Positions 15,531 to 24,650 are shown, numbered from the stretch's first letter. The stretch is 41,494 nt of DNA from Chthonomonadaceae bacterium (GCA_025352825.1 JANXSG010000272.1:1-41494), one strand, 5' to 3'. Notes: generated by a model from the letters alone, not told the origin. A program made the numbers and translations.

Positions 15531-16475
15531 ATGCACACTATCAAATTCGTCGCTCTATATACAGGACTTTCGCAGCACACAATCCGTGCCTGGGAACGGC
15601 GATATTCAGCGCTTACCCCAGCGCGCACCAACACCAATCGACGCTTGTACACTACTGCAGATCTAGAAAAGTTATCACTTCTTCATCGGGCAGTAAATTC
15701 TGGACACAGCATTGGGCAGATAGCTAGTATGACTGTTAAAGGTTTAACAGATATGCTTTCAATAGTTAGTCCTACAAATGCTGCATACAGTCCTGCCATT
15801 TCAATTTCTCCTACTACGAACAAGCTGATCCCGATGAGCGAACATGCAAAACCTTATCTCGATGAATGCCAGCGGGCAGTCGAACGTCTCGATGTGGAGG
15901 GTTTAGAAGATACACTTTCACGTGGGGCGGCGCTGCTCGGATCGGCAGCCCTAATCGACAGTGTTATGATGCCACTTATGCATCGTATTGGGGAACGTTG
16001 GCGTGAAGGGGAAGCGAGGCTTGCTCATGAGCACATGGCTTCCGCAATAGTTCGTACATTCCTGGGGCGTATGTTGGATTCGTACCAGCCAGCAGCACAC
16101 GCCCCTCGCTTAGTGGTTACCACTCCAGCAGGACAGTTCCATGAGCTTGGGGCTCTTGTTGCAGCAGTGACTGCTGCCTCAGAAGGGTGGAGAATTCTCT
16201 ATCTGGGACCAAATCTGCCCGCAGCAGAGATAGCAGGGGCGGTACATCAATCAGGTGCAAGGGCGCTCGCCCTGAGCATAGTCTACCCACCGGATGATCC
16301 GGGAATGGAAAATGAGATGAGTGAGCTTCGAAAGTATGTAGGTAAAGATTTTCCAATCCTGGCAGGCGGGCGTGCTGTATCATCATATAGTGCCATACTT
16401 CATTCAATTCAAGCCATCCCTATTTCAAATACACAGTCTCTACGCAGCGAGCTCGAAGCGCTGCGTTCCCGTTAG
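15531..16475 (+). CDS. carH: MerR-family, B12-binding photoreceptor regulator (CarH/LitR type)
   Basis: 314 aa, the usual CarH size. Residues 1-70 are a MerR helix-turn-helix ('YTGLSQHTIRAWERRY', 'TNRRLYTTADLEKL'). A linker follows to about 105, then a four-helix B12-capping bundle (105-185) and a Rossmann B12-binding domain (190-310). The CarH signature W-x9-EH is present: Trp157, Glu167, His168, which cover the adenosyl group. The lower cobalt ligand is His204 in 'GQFHELG'. In TtCarH light forms a bis-His state using His132, next to the Trp; the equivalent here is Arg158. In the dark AdoCbl-CarH tetramers repress; light breaks them up. It leads a seven-gene operon with 18 nt to the photolyase gene. 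Confidence 0.9.
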   Translation: MHTIKFVALYTGLSQHTIRAWERRYSALTPARTNTNRRLYTTADLEKLSLLHRAVNSGHSIGQIASMTVKGLTDMLSIVSPTNAAYSPAISISPTTNKLIPMSEHAKPYLDECQRAVERLDVEGLEDTLSRGAALLGSAALIDSVMMPLMHRIGERWREGEARLAHEHMASAIVRTFLGRMLDSYQPAAHAPRLVVTTPAGQFHELGALVAAVTAASEGWRILYLGPNLPAAEIAGAVHQSGARALALSIVYPPDDPGMENEMSELRKYVGKDFPILAGGRAVSSYSAILHSIQAIPISNTQSLRSELEALRSR

Positions 16476-16493
16476 TTAAGAACACAAAAACCA

Positions 16494-17936
16494 ATGAACA
16501 CAAATCCAGTTATAGTAATGTTTCGACAAGATTTACGGATACAGGATAATCCTGCACTAAATAACGCTATCGCTAGCACTGCACCGATCCTTCCTCTATA
16601 TATATGGTCGCCGTTTGAAGAAGGTAATTGGCCCCCGGGGGCAGCGTCACGTTGGTGGCTTCATCATTCACTTGAAAGTCTGAACAGATCATTTATGGAT
16701 CGCGGAGGGCGGCTAATCGTCAGGCAGGGGGACACACTTTCCATACTTCGAGAAATAGCTGGAACAATCAATGCCAAATCGATAGTCTGGAATAGCAGAG
16801 TAGAGCCGGCGGGCAGAAATACGGATGCAGCAATTCAGAGAAGTCTGACGAAAGAAGGAATTGAAGTCCATCAATTCAATGGTTCACTACTCTTTGACCC
16901 TGAGCAAATCCAAACTGCCAGCGGTAAGCCTTTCCAGGTATTCACTCCATTCTGGAAAGCTTGCATGGCTTCGATAAATTCAGTGGTTAGTACTCCTACT
17001 CCTGAGTTTAAATTATCTCATTTTTTGACAAATGATTCGGAAAGTATCGCGAATCTTAACCTGCTCCCAAATCATGCGTGGACTCAAGGTCTGGAGTCTA
17101 CGTGGCATCCGGGAGAAACTGCGGCTATTGCGAACATGCATACGTTTATAGACAACGCCTCTGATAGCTACCCAGAGCTTCGCGACCGGCCAGACCTGGA
17201 AGGAGTTTCACGGCTATCTCCGCATCTTCACTTTGGTGAGATTAGCCCGAAGCAGATAGTGAAAGCTGCTATGGAGCACACTAGCAGTTCACTTTTTCCT
17301 GAAATTGAATCTCCTCCGTGGGCCTACATCAGGCAGTTAGGCTGGAGGGAGTTTTCCCAGTATCTGCTATTTCATTTTCCGCATACACAGGATCTTCCTT
17401 TGAGGCCAGAGTTTTCTTCGTTCCCCTGGGAGACTGACACTGCATCGATGAGAGCATGGCAGCAAGGAAAAACCGGATATCCACTTGTGGACGCAGGGAT
17501 GCGCCAGCTATGGAAAACAGGCTGGATGCATAATCGGGTGCGGATGGTAACTGCCTCATTTCTCGTGAAAGATCTTCTTATTCCGTGGCAGTCCGGCGCA
17601 AAATGGTTTTGGGATACTTTGGTAGATGCCGATCTCGCCAATAACACCATGGGTTGGCAATGGACTGCAGGCTGCGGGGCGGATGCAGCACCCTATTTTC
17701 GTATATTCAATCCGGTAAGACAGGGCGAACGCTTCGACACTGAAGGCGATTACGTTCGAAGGTGGGTTCCTGAACTTAGCGGCGTGCCTTCTGAATGGAT
17801 ACAACATCCCTGGGAAGCGCCACTTTCCGTGCTTCAGCAAGCAGGTGTCGTTCTGGGCGAGAACTATCCCGACCGCATAGTCGATCATAACTTTGCTCGA
17901 AATCGTGCCCTGGCAGCCTTAGCAGGCATGAAATAG
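16494..17936 (+). CDS. phrB: Deoxyribodipyrimidine photolyase, class I
   Basis: 480 aa. Repairs UV-induced cyclobutane pyrimidine dimers with blue light and reduced FAD. The N-terminal antenna domain opens with 'VIVMFRQDLRIQDNPAL'. The FAD-binding domain carries 'SRLSPHLHFGEISP', 'RQLGWREFSQYLLFHFP', 'DAGMRQLWKTGWMHNRVRM' and 'NNTMGWQWTAGCGADAAPYF' followed by 'RIFNPVRQGERFD'. The Trp of the last block corresponds to the FAD-proximal Trp of the electron-transfer chain. All expected flavin and DNA-lesion motifs are intact. It lies within the carH operon, which fits light-induced repair. No clear SD was seen, so expression may depend on coupling to carH. Confidence 0.95.
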   Translation: MNTNPVIVMFRQDLRIQDNPALNNAIASTAPILPLYIWSPFEEGNWPPGAASRWWLHHSLESLNRSFMDRGGRLIVRQGDTLSILREIAGTINAKSIVWNSRVEPAGRNTDAAIQRSLTKEGIEVHQFNGSLLFDPEQIQTASGKPFQVFTPFWKACMASINSVVSTPTPEFKLSHFLTNDSESIANLNLLPNHAWTQGLESTWHPGETAAIANMHTFIDNASDSYPELRDRPDLEGVSRLSPHLHFGEISPKQIVKAAMEHTSSSLFPEIESPPWAYIRQLGWREFSQYLLFHFPHTQDLPLRPEFSSFPWETDTASMRAWQQGKTGYPLVDAGMRQLWKTGWMHNRVRMVTASFLVKDLLIPWQSGAKWFWDTLVDADLANNTMGWQWTAGCGADAAPYFRIFNPVRQGERFDTEGDYVRRWVPELSGVPSEWIQHPWEAPLSVLQQAGVVLGENYPDRIVDHNFARNRALAALAGMK

Positions 17937-17948
17937 TACTAATTTAGA

Positions 17949-19601
17949 ATGGAGAACAGAGTTTCCATGCATAGTAATCAGCAGTTTACAGCCTCGTCTG
18001 GAGGCACTCTTGCCGCACCCAGCCTAAAAAATGGCTTTCATGAGTCGGCGGACTACAGTACACAAAAAAATGATCATCGCCGTCATGCAGTCATCATCGG
18101 CGCTGGCCTTGGCGGACTGTCGGCAGCAATACATCTGGTACGCGAAGGCTGGCGTGTGACTGTACTTGAGAAGAACTCTCGATGCGGCGGCCGCATGAAC
18201 CAGATTGAGGAAGAAGGGTTTCGGATTGATATGGGACCAACTCTCCTTATGATGCCAGAAGTGATTGAAGGAATATTCAAAAGCTGTGGACGTAAAATGA
18301 GCGACTATCTTGATATGCGGCGCCTCGATCCTGCCTATCGAGTGCGTTTTTCAGATGGAACCTATTATGACATGCAGAGCAGTATAGAGATTATGCAGAA
18401 GGAAGCAGCACTCCTGTCTCCGGCCGATGCCCAAAATGTTCCCAGGATGTTTGAAGCCATGCAGAAACAATATGAAAATGCTCGTTATAACTTTATTGAA
18501 AAACCCTTCAACGGAGTGGGTTCGCTGTTTCGCCGAGATACCCTGCAAGGGTTGGCAAAAGCGCTCCCTGTAACGAATGTATACCGATTTGTTTCGAAAT
18601 ACATTCAGGATGAACGGCTGAGGCAAGCGTTCACATTCCAAACACTCTATCTTGGTATAAGCCCCATGGACTGCCCTTCCATTTACGCCCTGCTCCCCTA
18701 TATCGAGATGGAGTACGGTGTGTGGTTTCCCATGGGTGGAATTATGTCGGTTGCAGATGCATTGTCAAAACTGCTGTTGGAGATGGGCGGTGATATCTAC
18801 ACCAACACCGCGGTAAATCGAATAATGACAGAAGGACGCCGCGCCTGTGGAATTGTGACAGATAAGTTCCTGGGATCAAAGGACTGCTTCATCGAAGCTG
18901 ATGTGGTGGTTGCGAATGTAGATACTCCCACGGCTTACAGTAAGCTCGTTCCTGCTTCGCTTCGCCGAAAACATACCGACAAGAAGCTGGCAGCAAAGGA
19001 GTACGGCTGCTCGGCACACATGCTCTATTTAGGAGTGCGTGAACTTGAGACTGACTTTAGCCATCATGAAGTACTTCTCTCAAAAGACTATACAGCGACC
19101 TTAAACTCTATCACCAAATCGAAGACAATACCAGACGACCCTGCAATCTACGTATGTATCCCAACCAGAACCGATCCCTCACTTGCACCTCCGGGCCATG
19201 ATGTCGTATATGTGTTGACGCCATGCCCGAACCTGGATGGGCCGGTAGATTGGGACACGGATGGCCCGCTGCTTCGGGAGAAAGTGCTAAATAAACTGGA
19301 ACATGCCGGCCTTCATGGGCTGAAAAGCAAGATCGTTTTTGAGAGGCAGTTCACACCTAAAGATTATGAAAGCCAGTATGGATGTTATCAGGGATCGGCT
19401 TTTAGCATGTCTCCACGATTTTTTCAGTCTTCCTTCTTTCGACCTCAAATGCGTTCTGAAGAGATACAAGGACTCTATTTCGCGGGAGCTGGAACTCATC
19501 CCGGTGGAGGTGTGCCCATTGTATTAACCTCTGGCCGCCTGGCCGCAGAGACGATTAATGCTGACATGGCTCAAATGCCCGAACTGGCGCGGAGTCGCTG
19601 A
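17949..19601 (+). CDS. crtN: Phytoene desaturase-family protein, 4,4'-diapophytoene desaturase (CrtN) candidate
   Basis: 550 aa; about 45 extra N-terminal residues precede the FAD fold and the true start could be the second ATG at 17967. The dinucleotide motif is VIIGAGLGGLSAAIHL, then 'VLEKNSRCGGRMN' and 'DMGPTLLMMPEV'. The C-terminal motif 'SAFSMSPRFFQSSFFRP' with 'LYFAGAGTHPGGGVPIVLTSG' is of the desaturase (CrtI/CrtN) type. It would introduce the conjugated double bonds of the pigment. The C30 assignment rests on the operon (two desaturase-like genes plus aldehyde dehydrogenase, glycosyltransferase, acyltransferase), not on this gene alone. Confidence 0.8.
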   Translation: MENRVSMHSNQQFTASSGGTLAAPSLKNGFHESADYSTQKNDHRRHAVIIGAGLGGLSAAIHLVREGWRVTVLEKNSRCGGRMNQIEEEGFRIDMGPTLLMMPEVIEGIFKSCGRKMSDYLDMRRLDPAYRVRFSDGTYYDMQSSIEIMQKEAALLSPADAQNVPRMFEAMQKQYENARYNFIEKPFNGVGSLFRRDTLQGLAKALPVTNVYRFVSKYIQDERLRQAFTFQTLYLGISPMDCPSIYALLPYIEMEYGVWFPMGGIMSVADALSKLLLEMGGDIYTNTAVNRIMTEGRRACGIVTDKFLGSKDCFIEADVVVANVDTPTAYSKLVPASLRRKHTDKKLAAKEYGCSAHMLYLGVRELETDFSHHEVLLSKDYTATLNSITKSKTIPDDPAIYVCIPTRTDPSLAPPGHDVVYVLTPCPNLDGPVDWDTDGPLLREKVLNKLEHAGLHGLKSKIVFERQFTPKDYESQYGCYQGSAFSMSPRFFQSSFFRPQMRSEEIQGLYFAGAGTHPGGGVPIVLTSGRLAAETINADMAQMPELARSR

Positions 19602-19613
19602 CGGTTGAAGACT

Positions 19614-21161
19614 ATGGAACTCGTATCTCCTAAAATACTGATTTCTTTCAATCCATCCACTGGAGAGAAACTGGCAGAAATCGTACCAGACTCCTCGAAA
19701 GATGTGAGTTTAAAAGTGAAGCGTGCAGATGATGCCCAGGATAATTGGAAAAATCTGCGAATTTCTCAGCGCTTAGAGAGCATACGACGTCTGCACGATA
19801 TACTTTCACGTGAGTCAGAACGCATCGCGAACAACCTATCTGTTGAGACCGGAAGGCCACTGCAGGAGAGTCTGGGTGCAGAGATACTTCCTACTCTGCG
19901 AGGTTTGCAATTTCTATGCAAGTCAGCCCCAGCACTGTTGAAACCAATACGAGCGGGCTCTCACGGAATGTTCGCTTATGCGGAGCCGTACGGCGTCGTG
20001 GCCGTTATTGGGACATGGAACTACCCACTCTATTTGAATATCATAACGATCTGCCAGGCACTAGCTGCCGGGAACACGGTGGTTTGGAAGCCTTCTGAAC
20101 TAGCAATCCACAGCGCGTTGGAGATAGAAAAACTCTTTGAATTGGCGGGATTTCCTGATGGAGTTGTTGAAATAGTATATGGAGACGCTGAGGCTGGAAG
20201 ATTGCTAACACGCGCAGACTGCGATAAGTATGTTTTTACAGGCGGCGTGCAATCGGGGCGAAGTATTCTTGCGGAGCTTGCAAAATCAGGTAAGCCATCG
20301 GTGATGGAGCTATCCGGCAACGACGCGTTCATCGTCTGTATGGATGCTCCCCTAGAGTTAGCGGCGAGATCGGCTGTGTGGGGGAGAGTTTCGAATGCAG
20401 GGCAGTCCTGCATCGCACCGCAGCGGTTCTATGTGGTTCAATCCATTTACGAATCGTTTCTGAATCGGCTTAGGGTACATCTGGAAGCGCTTCGGCTGTG
20501 TGAGTTGACTCCGCTCAGAACGGAGCCAGCACGCCAGCGATGCCACCACCTTGTTCGCGAAGCTGTTGAACACGGGGCACGTCTGCTAGTCGGAGGTGAA
20601 TTCGATACTCAGAAACCTGGCTTTCACTACACTCCGGTTCTGCTTGCAGATTGTAACGATTCTATGTCTGTAATGAAGGAAGATCTCTTCGCGCCAGTTA
20701 TCACTGTGTGCCCTGTTATGAATGAGCATGAAGCTGTGCTGAAAGCAAATTCAAACCCGATGGGGCTGGGAGCGAGTGTCTGGACAAACGATATTGTACA
20801 GGGGAAAAAGCTGGCATCCCAGTTAAAAGTAGGCATGGTCTCAATAAACGATGTTCTCATGGATGCATCTCACCCGGAAGTTTCATTTGGGGGAGTGCGA
20901 TCAAGTGGTTTTGGCAAGCTGCGAGGTGCACAGGGAATAGCAGAATTTGTTGTCCGAAAAGTGGTGGCGGAACATTCGGTAATAGGTTTTAGAAGACACC
21001 TTTTCCCCTACTTTCCTTCTGCGGCAGAGCTTCTTAAATCGGCAGCAACTATTCGCGGTGCTGGTGGGTGGAGATCGGTACCAAATCTGATTCGCTCCGC
21101 AATTGCCTGGCAGCGTCAGTTTAGCGCTTTCAAAAAAAAGACAGGGGAGAATAAACCATGA
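19614..21161 (+). CDS. aldH: Aldehyde dehydrogenase, probable 4,4'-diapolycopenal/diaponeurosporenal dehydrogenase
   Basis: 515 aa from the ATG at 19614; an in-frame TTG at 19605 with GGAG about 11 nt upstream is an alternative start. 'AEPYGVVAVIGTWNYPLYLNI' and 'VVWKPSELAIHSA' form the NAD site, 'VFTGGVQSGRSI' the glycine loop, 'VMELSGND' carries the general-base Glu, and 'NAGQSCIAPQRFYV' the catalytic Cys at about residue 265. The C-terminus is longer than in soluble class 3 ALDHs, with hydrophobic 'HLFPYFPSAAELLKSAATI', possibly for membrane contact. In the carotenoid setting it would oxidise the terminal aldehyde to a carboxylic acid. Its stop overlaps the next start (ATGA). Confidence 0.85.
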   Translation: MELVSPKILISFNPSTGEKLAEIVPDSSKDVSLKVKRADDAQDNWKNLRISQRLESIRRLHDILSRESERIANNLSVETGRPLQESLGAEILPTLRGLQFLCKSAPALLKPIRAGSHGMFAYAEPYGVVAVIGTWNYPLYLNIITICQALAAGNTVVWKPSELAIHSALEIEKLFELAGFPDGVVEIVYGDAEAGRLLTRADCDKYVFTGGVQSGRSILAELAKSGKPSVMELSGNDAFIVCMDAPLELAARSAVWGRVSNAGQSCIAPQRFYVVQSIYESFLNRLRVHLEALRLCELTPLRTEPARQRCHHLVREAVEHGARLLVGGEFDTQKPGFHYTPVLLADCNDSMSVMKEDLFAPVITVCPVMNEHEAVLKANSNPMGLGASVWTNDIVQGKKLASQLKVGMVSINDVLMDASHPEVSFGGVRSSGFGKLRGAQGIAEFVVRKVVAEHSVIGFRRHLFPYFPSAAELLKSAATIRGAGGWRSVPNLIRSAIAWQRQFSAFKKKTGENKP

Positions 21162-22693
21162 AAATAGCTGTAGTTGGTGGTGGCCTCGCGGGCTTGTCGG
21201 CAGCTGTTCGGCTTGCAGGCGAAGGCCATGAAGTCTCCATTTTTGAGAAGAACAGTCATCTCGGCGGCAAAATGAATGTTTGGAAGTCGGAAGGCTACAC
21301 CTTCGATATGGGGCCGACGATTATAACGATGCCTGCTGTCTTGGAGAGACTTTTTACCAGTGTAGGCAGACGCATGGAAGACTACCTGCAGATGGTCTCT
21401 CTCGACCCGCAGTGGCGTACTTTTTTTGCAGATGGCAGCCAGTTCGATCTCTTCAGCTCTCTGGAAGGCATGACAGCAGAGATGAACCGATTCGCGCCGG
21501 ATCAGATGGCTAACTATCTCCAGTTTCTCTCATATGCGCATCGCATGTACGATATCTCGGAGAAATGGTTCTTCTGGAAACCCTGGGGATCGCTTAAGGA
21601 TGTCTTGGGAGCCGGTTCGTTTGGCCCGCAGAGTCTCTCTCTGGCTGCCGCCATCGATCCGATGACCTCGATGCATCAGGCTATTCGCAAACATTTCACC
21701 GATCCCCGGCTGGCTCAGCTTTTCGAGCATTTTGTGCAGTATGTCGGCTCCTCCCCTTTTCTGGCTCCTGCTATTCTCAGCCTGATTCCCTGGGTTCAGA
21801 TTGGGCAGGGATGCTGGTATCCGATAGGTGGAACAGGATCCATTGCGAGAGCGCTGGGGAAGCTGTGTGATGAGCTCGGTGTAGAGGTGCATACAGATAC
21901 GGCCGTTGAGAAGATTGAGATTCGAGGCGGGCGTGCTGCAGGAGTTGTGGTTGAAGGCGGCTCATTTTATGATGCAGACGTTGTGATTGCAAACTCTGAT
22001 ATTGTTCGTACTTTCCGCGATCTGCTGCCATCGGAAGAGTCGGAACAGTATTTACGAAAACATTCCGCTCAGCTCGAGCCAGCCTGTTCTGGGGTAGTGC
22101 TATATCTGGGATGCAGCAAACGATTTCCAAATTTGCTGCATCATGACTTCTTCTTTTCATCAAACTCCGATGAAGAGTTCCGTGATCTTTATGAAAGGCG
22201 AATTCCCCACGCCGACCCTACCATCTATCTCGCCATCCCCTCTCGCACAGATCCTACCGTCGCGCCGCAGGGATGTGAAGCGGTCTACGCGCTTGTTCAC
22301 ACTCCTTATATCTCACCCGAGTTCGACTGGAAGACCGGAGCTCAGACCTATCGTGATATCATCGTAGACAAGATGGAGCGATGCGGAATGGCAGGTCTTA
22401 AGGAATCCATCGTTACAGAACGTATGATTACGCCTCTTGATCTGGAAAGTCTGTACTGGGTGAACAAAGGCGCCATCTACGGCGTAGTAACGAAACGCGG
22501 TCTGACATCTGCCTTCAAGACCGGCAACCGCAGCAAAACAAAAGGCCTCTACTTTGCTGGTGGCAGTGTAAATCCGGGAGCGGGTGTGCCGATGGTGCTC
22601 ATGTCTGGGCAGATCGCGGCACAGTGTGTACTGGAGGATATGGGCACTGGAGATAGAATTAAGAATAATATGAACCAGAATGCCCGCGTATGA
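21158..22693 (+). CDS. crtP: Phytoene desaturase-family protein, diapocarotenoid terminal oxygenase (CrtP) candidate
   Basis: 511 aa. FAD fold: 'IAVVGGGLAGLSAAVRLAGEG', 'IFEKNSHLGGKMN', 'FDMGPTIITMPAV'. The C-terminus reads 'WVNKGAIYGVVTKRGL' and 'LYFAGGSVNPGAGVPMVLMSG'. The GGSVNPG form, instead of GAGTHPG in the first paralogue, is characteristic of CrtP/CrtNb-type enzymes that oxidise the terminal methyl of C30 carotenoids to an aldehyde. This assigns the two desaturase-like genes different jobs. It overlaps its neighbours by 4 bp on both sides, so it is tightly coupled to aldH and the acyltransferase gene. Confidence 0.8.
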   Translation: MKIAVVGGGLAGLSAAVRLAGEGHEVSIFEKNSHLGGKMNVWKSEGYTFDMGPTIITMPAVLERLFTSVGRRMEDYLQMVSLDPQWRTFFADGSQFDLFSSLEGMTAEMNRFAPDQMANYLQFLSYAHRMYDISEKWFFWKPWGSLKDVLGAGSFGPQSLSLAAAIDPMTSMHQAIRKHFTDPRLAQLFEHFVQYVGSSPFLAPAILSLIPWVQIGQGCWYPIGGTGSIARALGKLCDELGVEVHTDTAVEKIEIRGGRAAGVVVEGGSFYDADVVIANSDIVRTFRDLLPSEESEQYLRKHSAQLEPACSGVVLYLGCSKRFPNLLHHDFFFSSNSDEEFRDLYERRIPHADPTIYLAIPSRTDPTVAPQGCEAVYALVHTPYISPEFDWKTGAQTYRDIIVDKMERCGMAGLKESIVTERMITPLDLESLYWVNKGAIYGVVTKRGLTSAFKTGNRSKTKGLYFAGGSVNPGAGVPMVLMSGQIAAQCVLEDMGTGDRIKNNMNQNARV

Positions 22694-23502
22694 TTCCTCC
22701 CAACAAATCGATCTGGGTGCAGCGCGCTTTCCGAGTATACAACCGTCGATTTCTGCGACAGAATTTCCATCGTGTCCACCTGGATGGGGATCTCGCTGCA
22801 TTTCAACGTGACGGAAAGACGCCTCTGCTGCTCTTCACGAATCATAGCAGTTGGTGGGATCTTCTTCTGGGGGTTGCACTGGACGAGATGCTGCCTGATT
22901 GGGATTTCTACGGAGTAATGGATGAGATTCAGCTAAAGCGGTATCGGTTCTTCTCAAAACTTGGGGTTATCGGAGTGGATCGAACCACTCTTGGCGGAGC
23001 AAAAGAGTTTGTGGTTTTTTGCAGACAGTTATTTGAAGGCGAGCAGCGTGCCCTCTTAATTGCACCTCATGGTGATTTCACTTCGAACTCTGGCCGCCCG
23101 ATTCACTTCCAGCCAGGAATTGGGTCGATAGCGCAATCCCTCAATTCATTTAATGCAGCTACCGTTGTGTTCGACTACGAATTTTGGGCGGAGAAAAAAC
23201 CAGAAGCATTCATCTCTGTTCGTCCTCCAGAACATTTTGTGGTAGATGCGAATTTCAACCGGAGGTCTTTCGTCCATGAAATGGAAAAGAAAATGGAGGG
23301 ACACCTGAACTCACTAAATGTTCTTCGCCAGCAGCGAAACCCATTGCTCTTTAAACCCATCCTCACTGCTAAGGGAAGTAGCATCCCTATCTATGATACG
23401 ATTCGTTATCTCTCTGCAAAACTTAAGAGAGAAAAATTCTCCAGCACTCACGGAGACATAGTGACACCTCCCTGGAATGAAACTAAACACCAGGAGAGAT
23501 AA
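22690..23502 (+). CDS. PlsC-type lysophospholipid acyltransferase-like protein (carotenoid acyltransferase candidate)
   Basis: 270 aa. The HX4D acyltransferase motif is in 'LLFTNHSSWWDLLLG' (His and Asp separated by four residues), followed by 'GVIGVDRTTLGGAKEF' and 'LLIAPHGDFTSNSGRPIHFQPG', the equivalent of the EGTR substrate block with an unusual PHGDFT sequence. No obvious multiple membrane spans. In its operon it most likely acylates the sugar of the glycosylated carotenoid (the role of CrtO in Staphylococcus, a different fold family), by analogy with C30 carotenoid clusters in Planctomycetota. It overlaps crtP by 4 bp and precedes the glycosyltransferase by 2 nt. Confidence 0.75.
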   Translation: MIPPNKSIWVQRAFRVYNRRFLRQNFHRVHLDGDLAAFQRDGKTPLLLFTNHSSWWDLLLGVALDEMLPDWDFYGVMDEIQLKRYRFFSKLGVIGVDRTTLGGAKEFVVFCRQLFEGEQRALLIAPHGDFTSNSGRPIHFQPGIGSIAQSLNSFNAATVVFDYEFWAEKKPEAFISVRPPEHFVVDANFNRRSFVHEMEKKMEGHLNSLNVLRQQRNPLLFKPILTAKGSSIPIYDTIRYLSAKLKREKFSSTHGDIVTPPWNETKHQER

Positions 23503-23504
23503 CT

Positions 23505-24617
23505 ATGCTCGCCTATCAACTCGCCACAATGATTGTCCTCTTCGCGTTTTTGAGTTTGGTGCTCCGTAACTTGCGTGATTACCAGAGGCCAACAAAATTC
23601 CTCTCCAAAGGCCCGTTGGTATCAGTCTGTCTTCCTGTACGCAACGAACAAAATAATATCGAAGAATGCCTGGCCGGACTTTTAACTCAAGAGTATAAAA
23701 ACTTTGAGATAGTTGTGCTGGATGACTGCTCGGAAGACAGAACAGCTGAGATTGTTACTCGAATTTCGAATGAAGACGGCCGGGTTCAGCTATTTCACGG
23801 CAAACCCATTGCGTCGGGCTGGGCCGGTAAATGCCATGCCTGCGCTCAGCTGGCAGTTCATGCAAAAGGCGAATATCTTCTGTTCGTGGATGCAGATACC
23901 AGGGCTGAGCCAGCACTTCTAGGCGGGGCGTTAGCAATTGCCATGGATACTAAATGTGCCCTCGTAAGCGCATTCCCCACGCAAATAACGGGCACTTTCT
24001 GGGAGCATGTTGTACTCCCTATGCTTCAGTTTCTCATCGTGACACTGCTTCCTATTCATCAGGTGTGGGAATCGAAAACACCAGCGATGTGTGCTGCGTG
24101 TGGCCAATTCTTACTGTTTAGCCGGGAAGGATACACTAAATCTGGAGGTCATAGAGCCATTCCTGGCTCATTTCACGATGGTCTCCAGCTGGCACGCCGA
24201 GTGAAAACATCTGGAGGGGTAGTTAGGTTGTTCGATGCTTCTCAGCTGATGCGCTGCCGGATGTACGATGGAGGAAGAGCGGTCTGGAATGGATTTACAC
24301 GCAATGCTTATGAGGGACTTGGTTCCTTTGGGGCGCTGATGGTAATGACGGTTCTGCTTACAGGACTATTTCTTATGCCATTCATGTTTATGATAATTGG
24401 CCTGTCGACGCAAGCGAATTGGTCCGCACTATGTGCTATCCAGATCGGAATCATTATATTCATCCGCTCGGTTCAGGCTATTCGTTTTGGGCATTGGAGG
24501 TCCGTTGCGTTGTTTCCACTTTCAGTAATTGCTCTCATTGCGATACAGTGGGGAAGTTTCTGGCAGAGCGTTTTCCGCAAGAATAAAAGCTGGAAAGGGA
24601 GGGAGTATATTGGCTAG
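23505..24617 (+). CDS. crtQ: Family 2 glycosyltransferase, CrtQ-like
   Basis: 370 aa. An N-terminal membrane segment (about residues 3-20) is followed by a GT-A domain: 'LVSVCLPVRNEQNNIEECLAGLL', 'EIVVLDDCSEDRTAEI' (nucleotide-binding DD), 'GKPIASGWAGKCHACAQLA', and DxD 'LLFVDADTRAEP'. Two or three hydrophobic segments close the protein ('LMVMTVLLTGLFLMPFMFMIIGL', 'IQIGIIIFIR', 'VALFPLSVIALIAIQWG'). CrtQ of Staphylococcus glucosylates diaponeurosporenoate at the inner membrane; this protein has the same layout ('GWAGKCHAC' is typical). SD AGGAGA precedes the ATG. It is the last intact gene of the operon. Confidence 0.8.
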   Translation: MLAYQLATMIVLFAFLSLVLRNLRDYQRPTKFLSKGPLVSVCLPVRNEQNNIEECLAGLLTQEYKNFEIVVLDDCSEDRTAEIVTRISNEDGRVQLFHGKPIASGWAGKCHACAQLAVHAKGEYLLFVDADTRAEPALLGGALAIAMDTKCALVSAFPTQITGTFWEHVVLPMLQFLIVTLLPIHQVWESKTPAMCAACGQFLLFSREGYTKSGGHRAIPGSFHDGLQLARRVKTSGGVVRLFDASQLMRCRMYDGGRAVWNGFTRNAYEGLGSFGALMVMTVLLTGLFLMPFMFMIIGLSTQANWSALCAIQIGIIIFIRSVQAIRFGHWRSVALFPLSVIALIAIQWGSFWQSVFRKNKSWKGREYIG

Positions 24618-24650
24618 ATGCAGATATCTGAATCCAAATCAGCAGAATAG

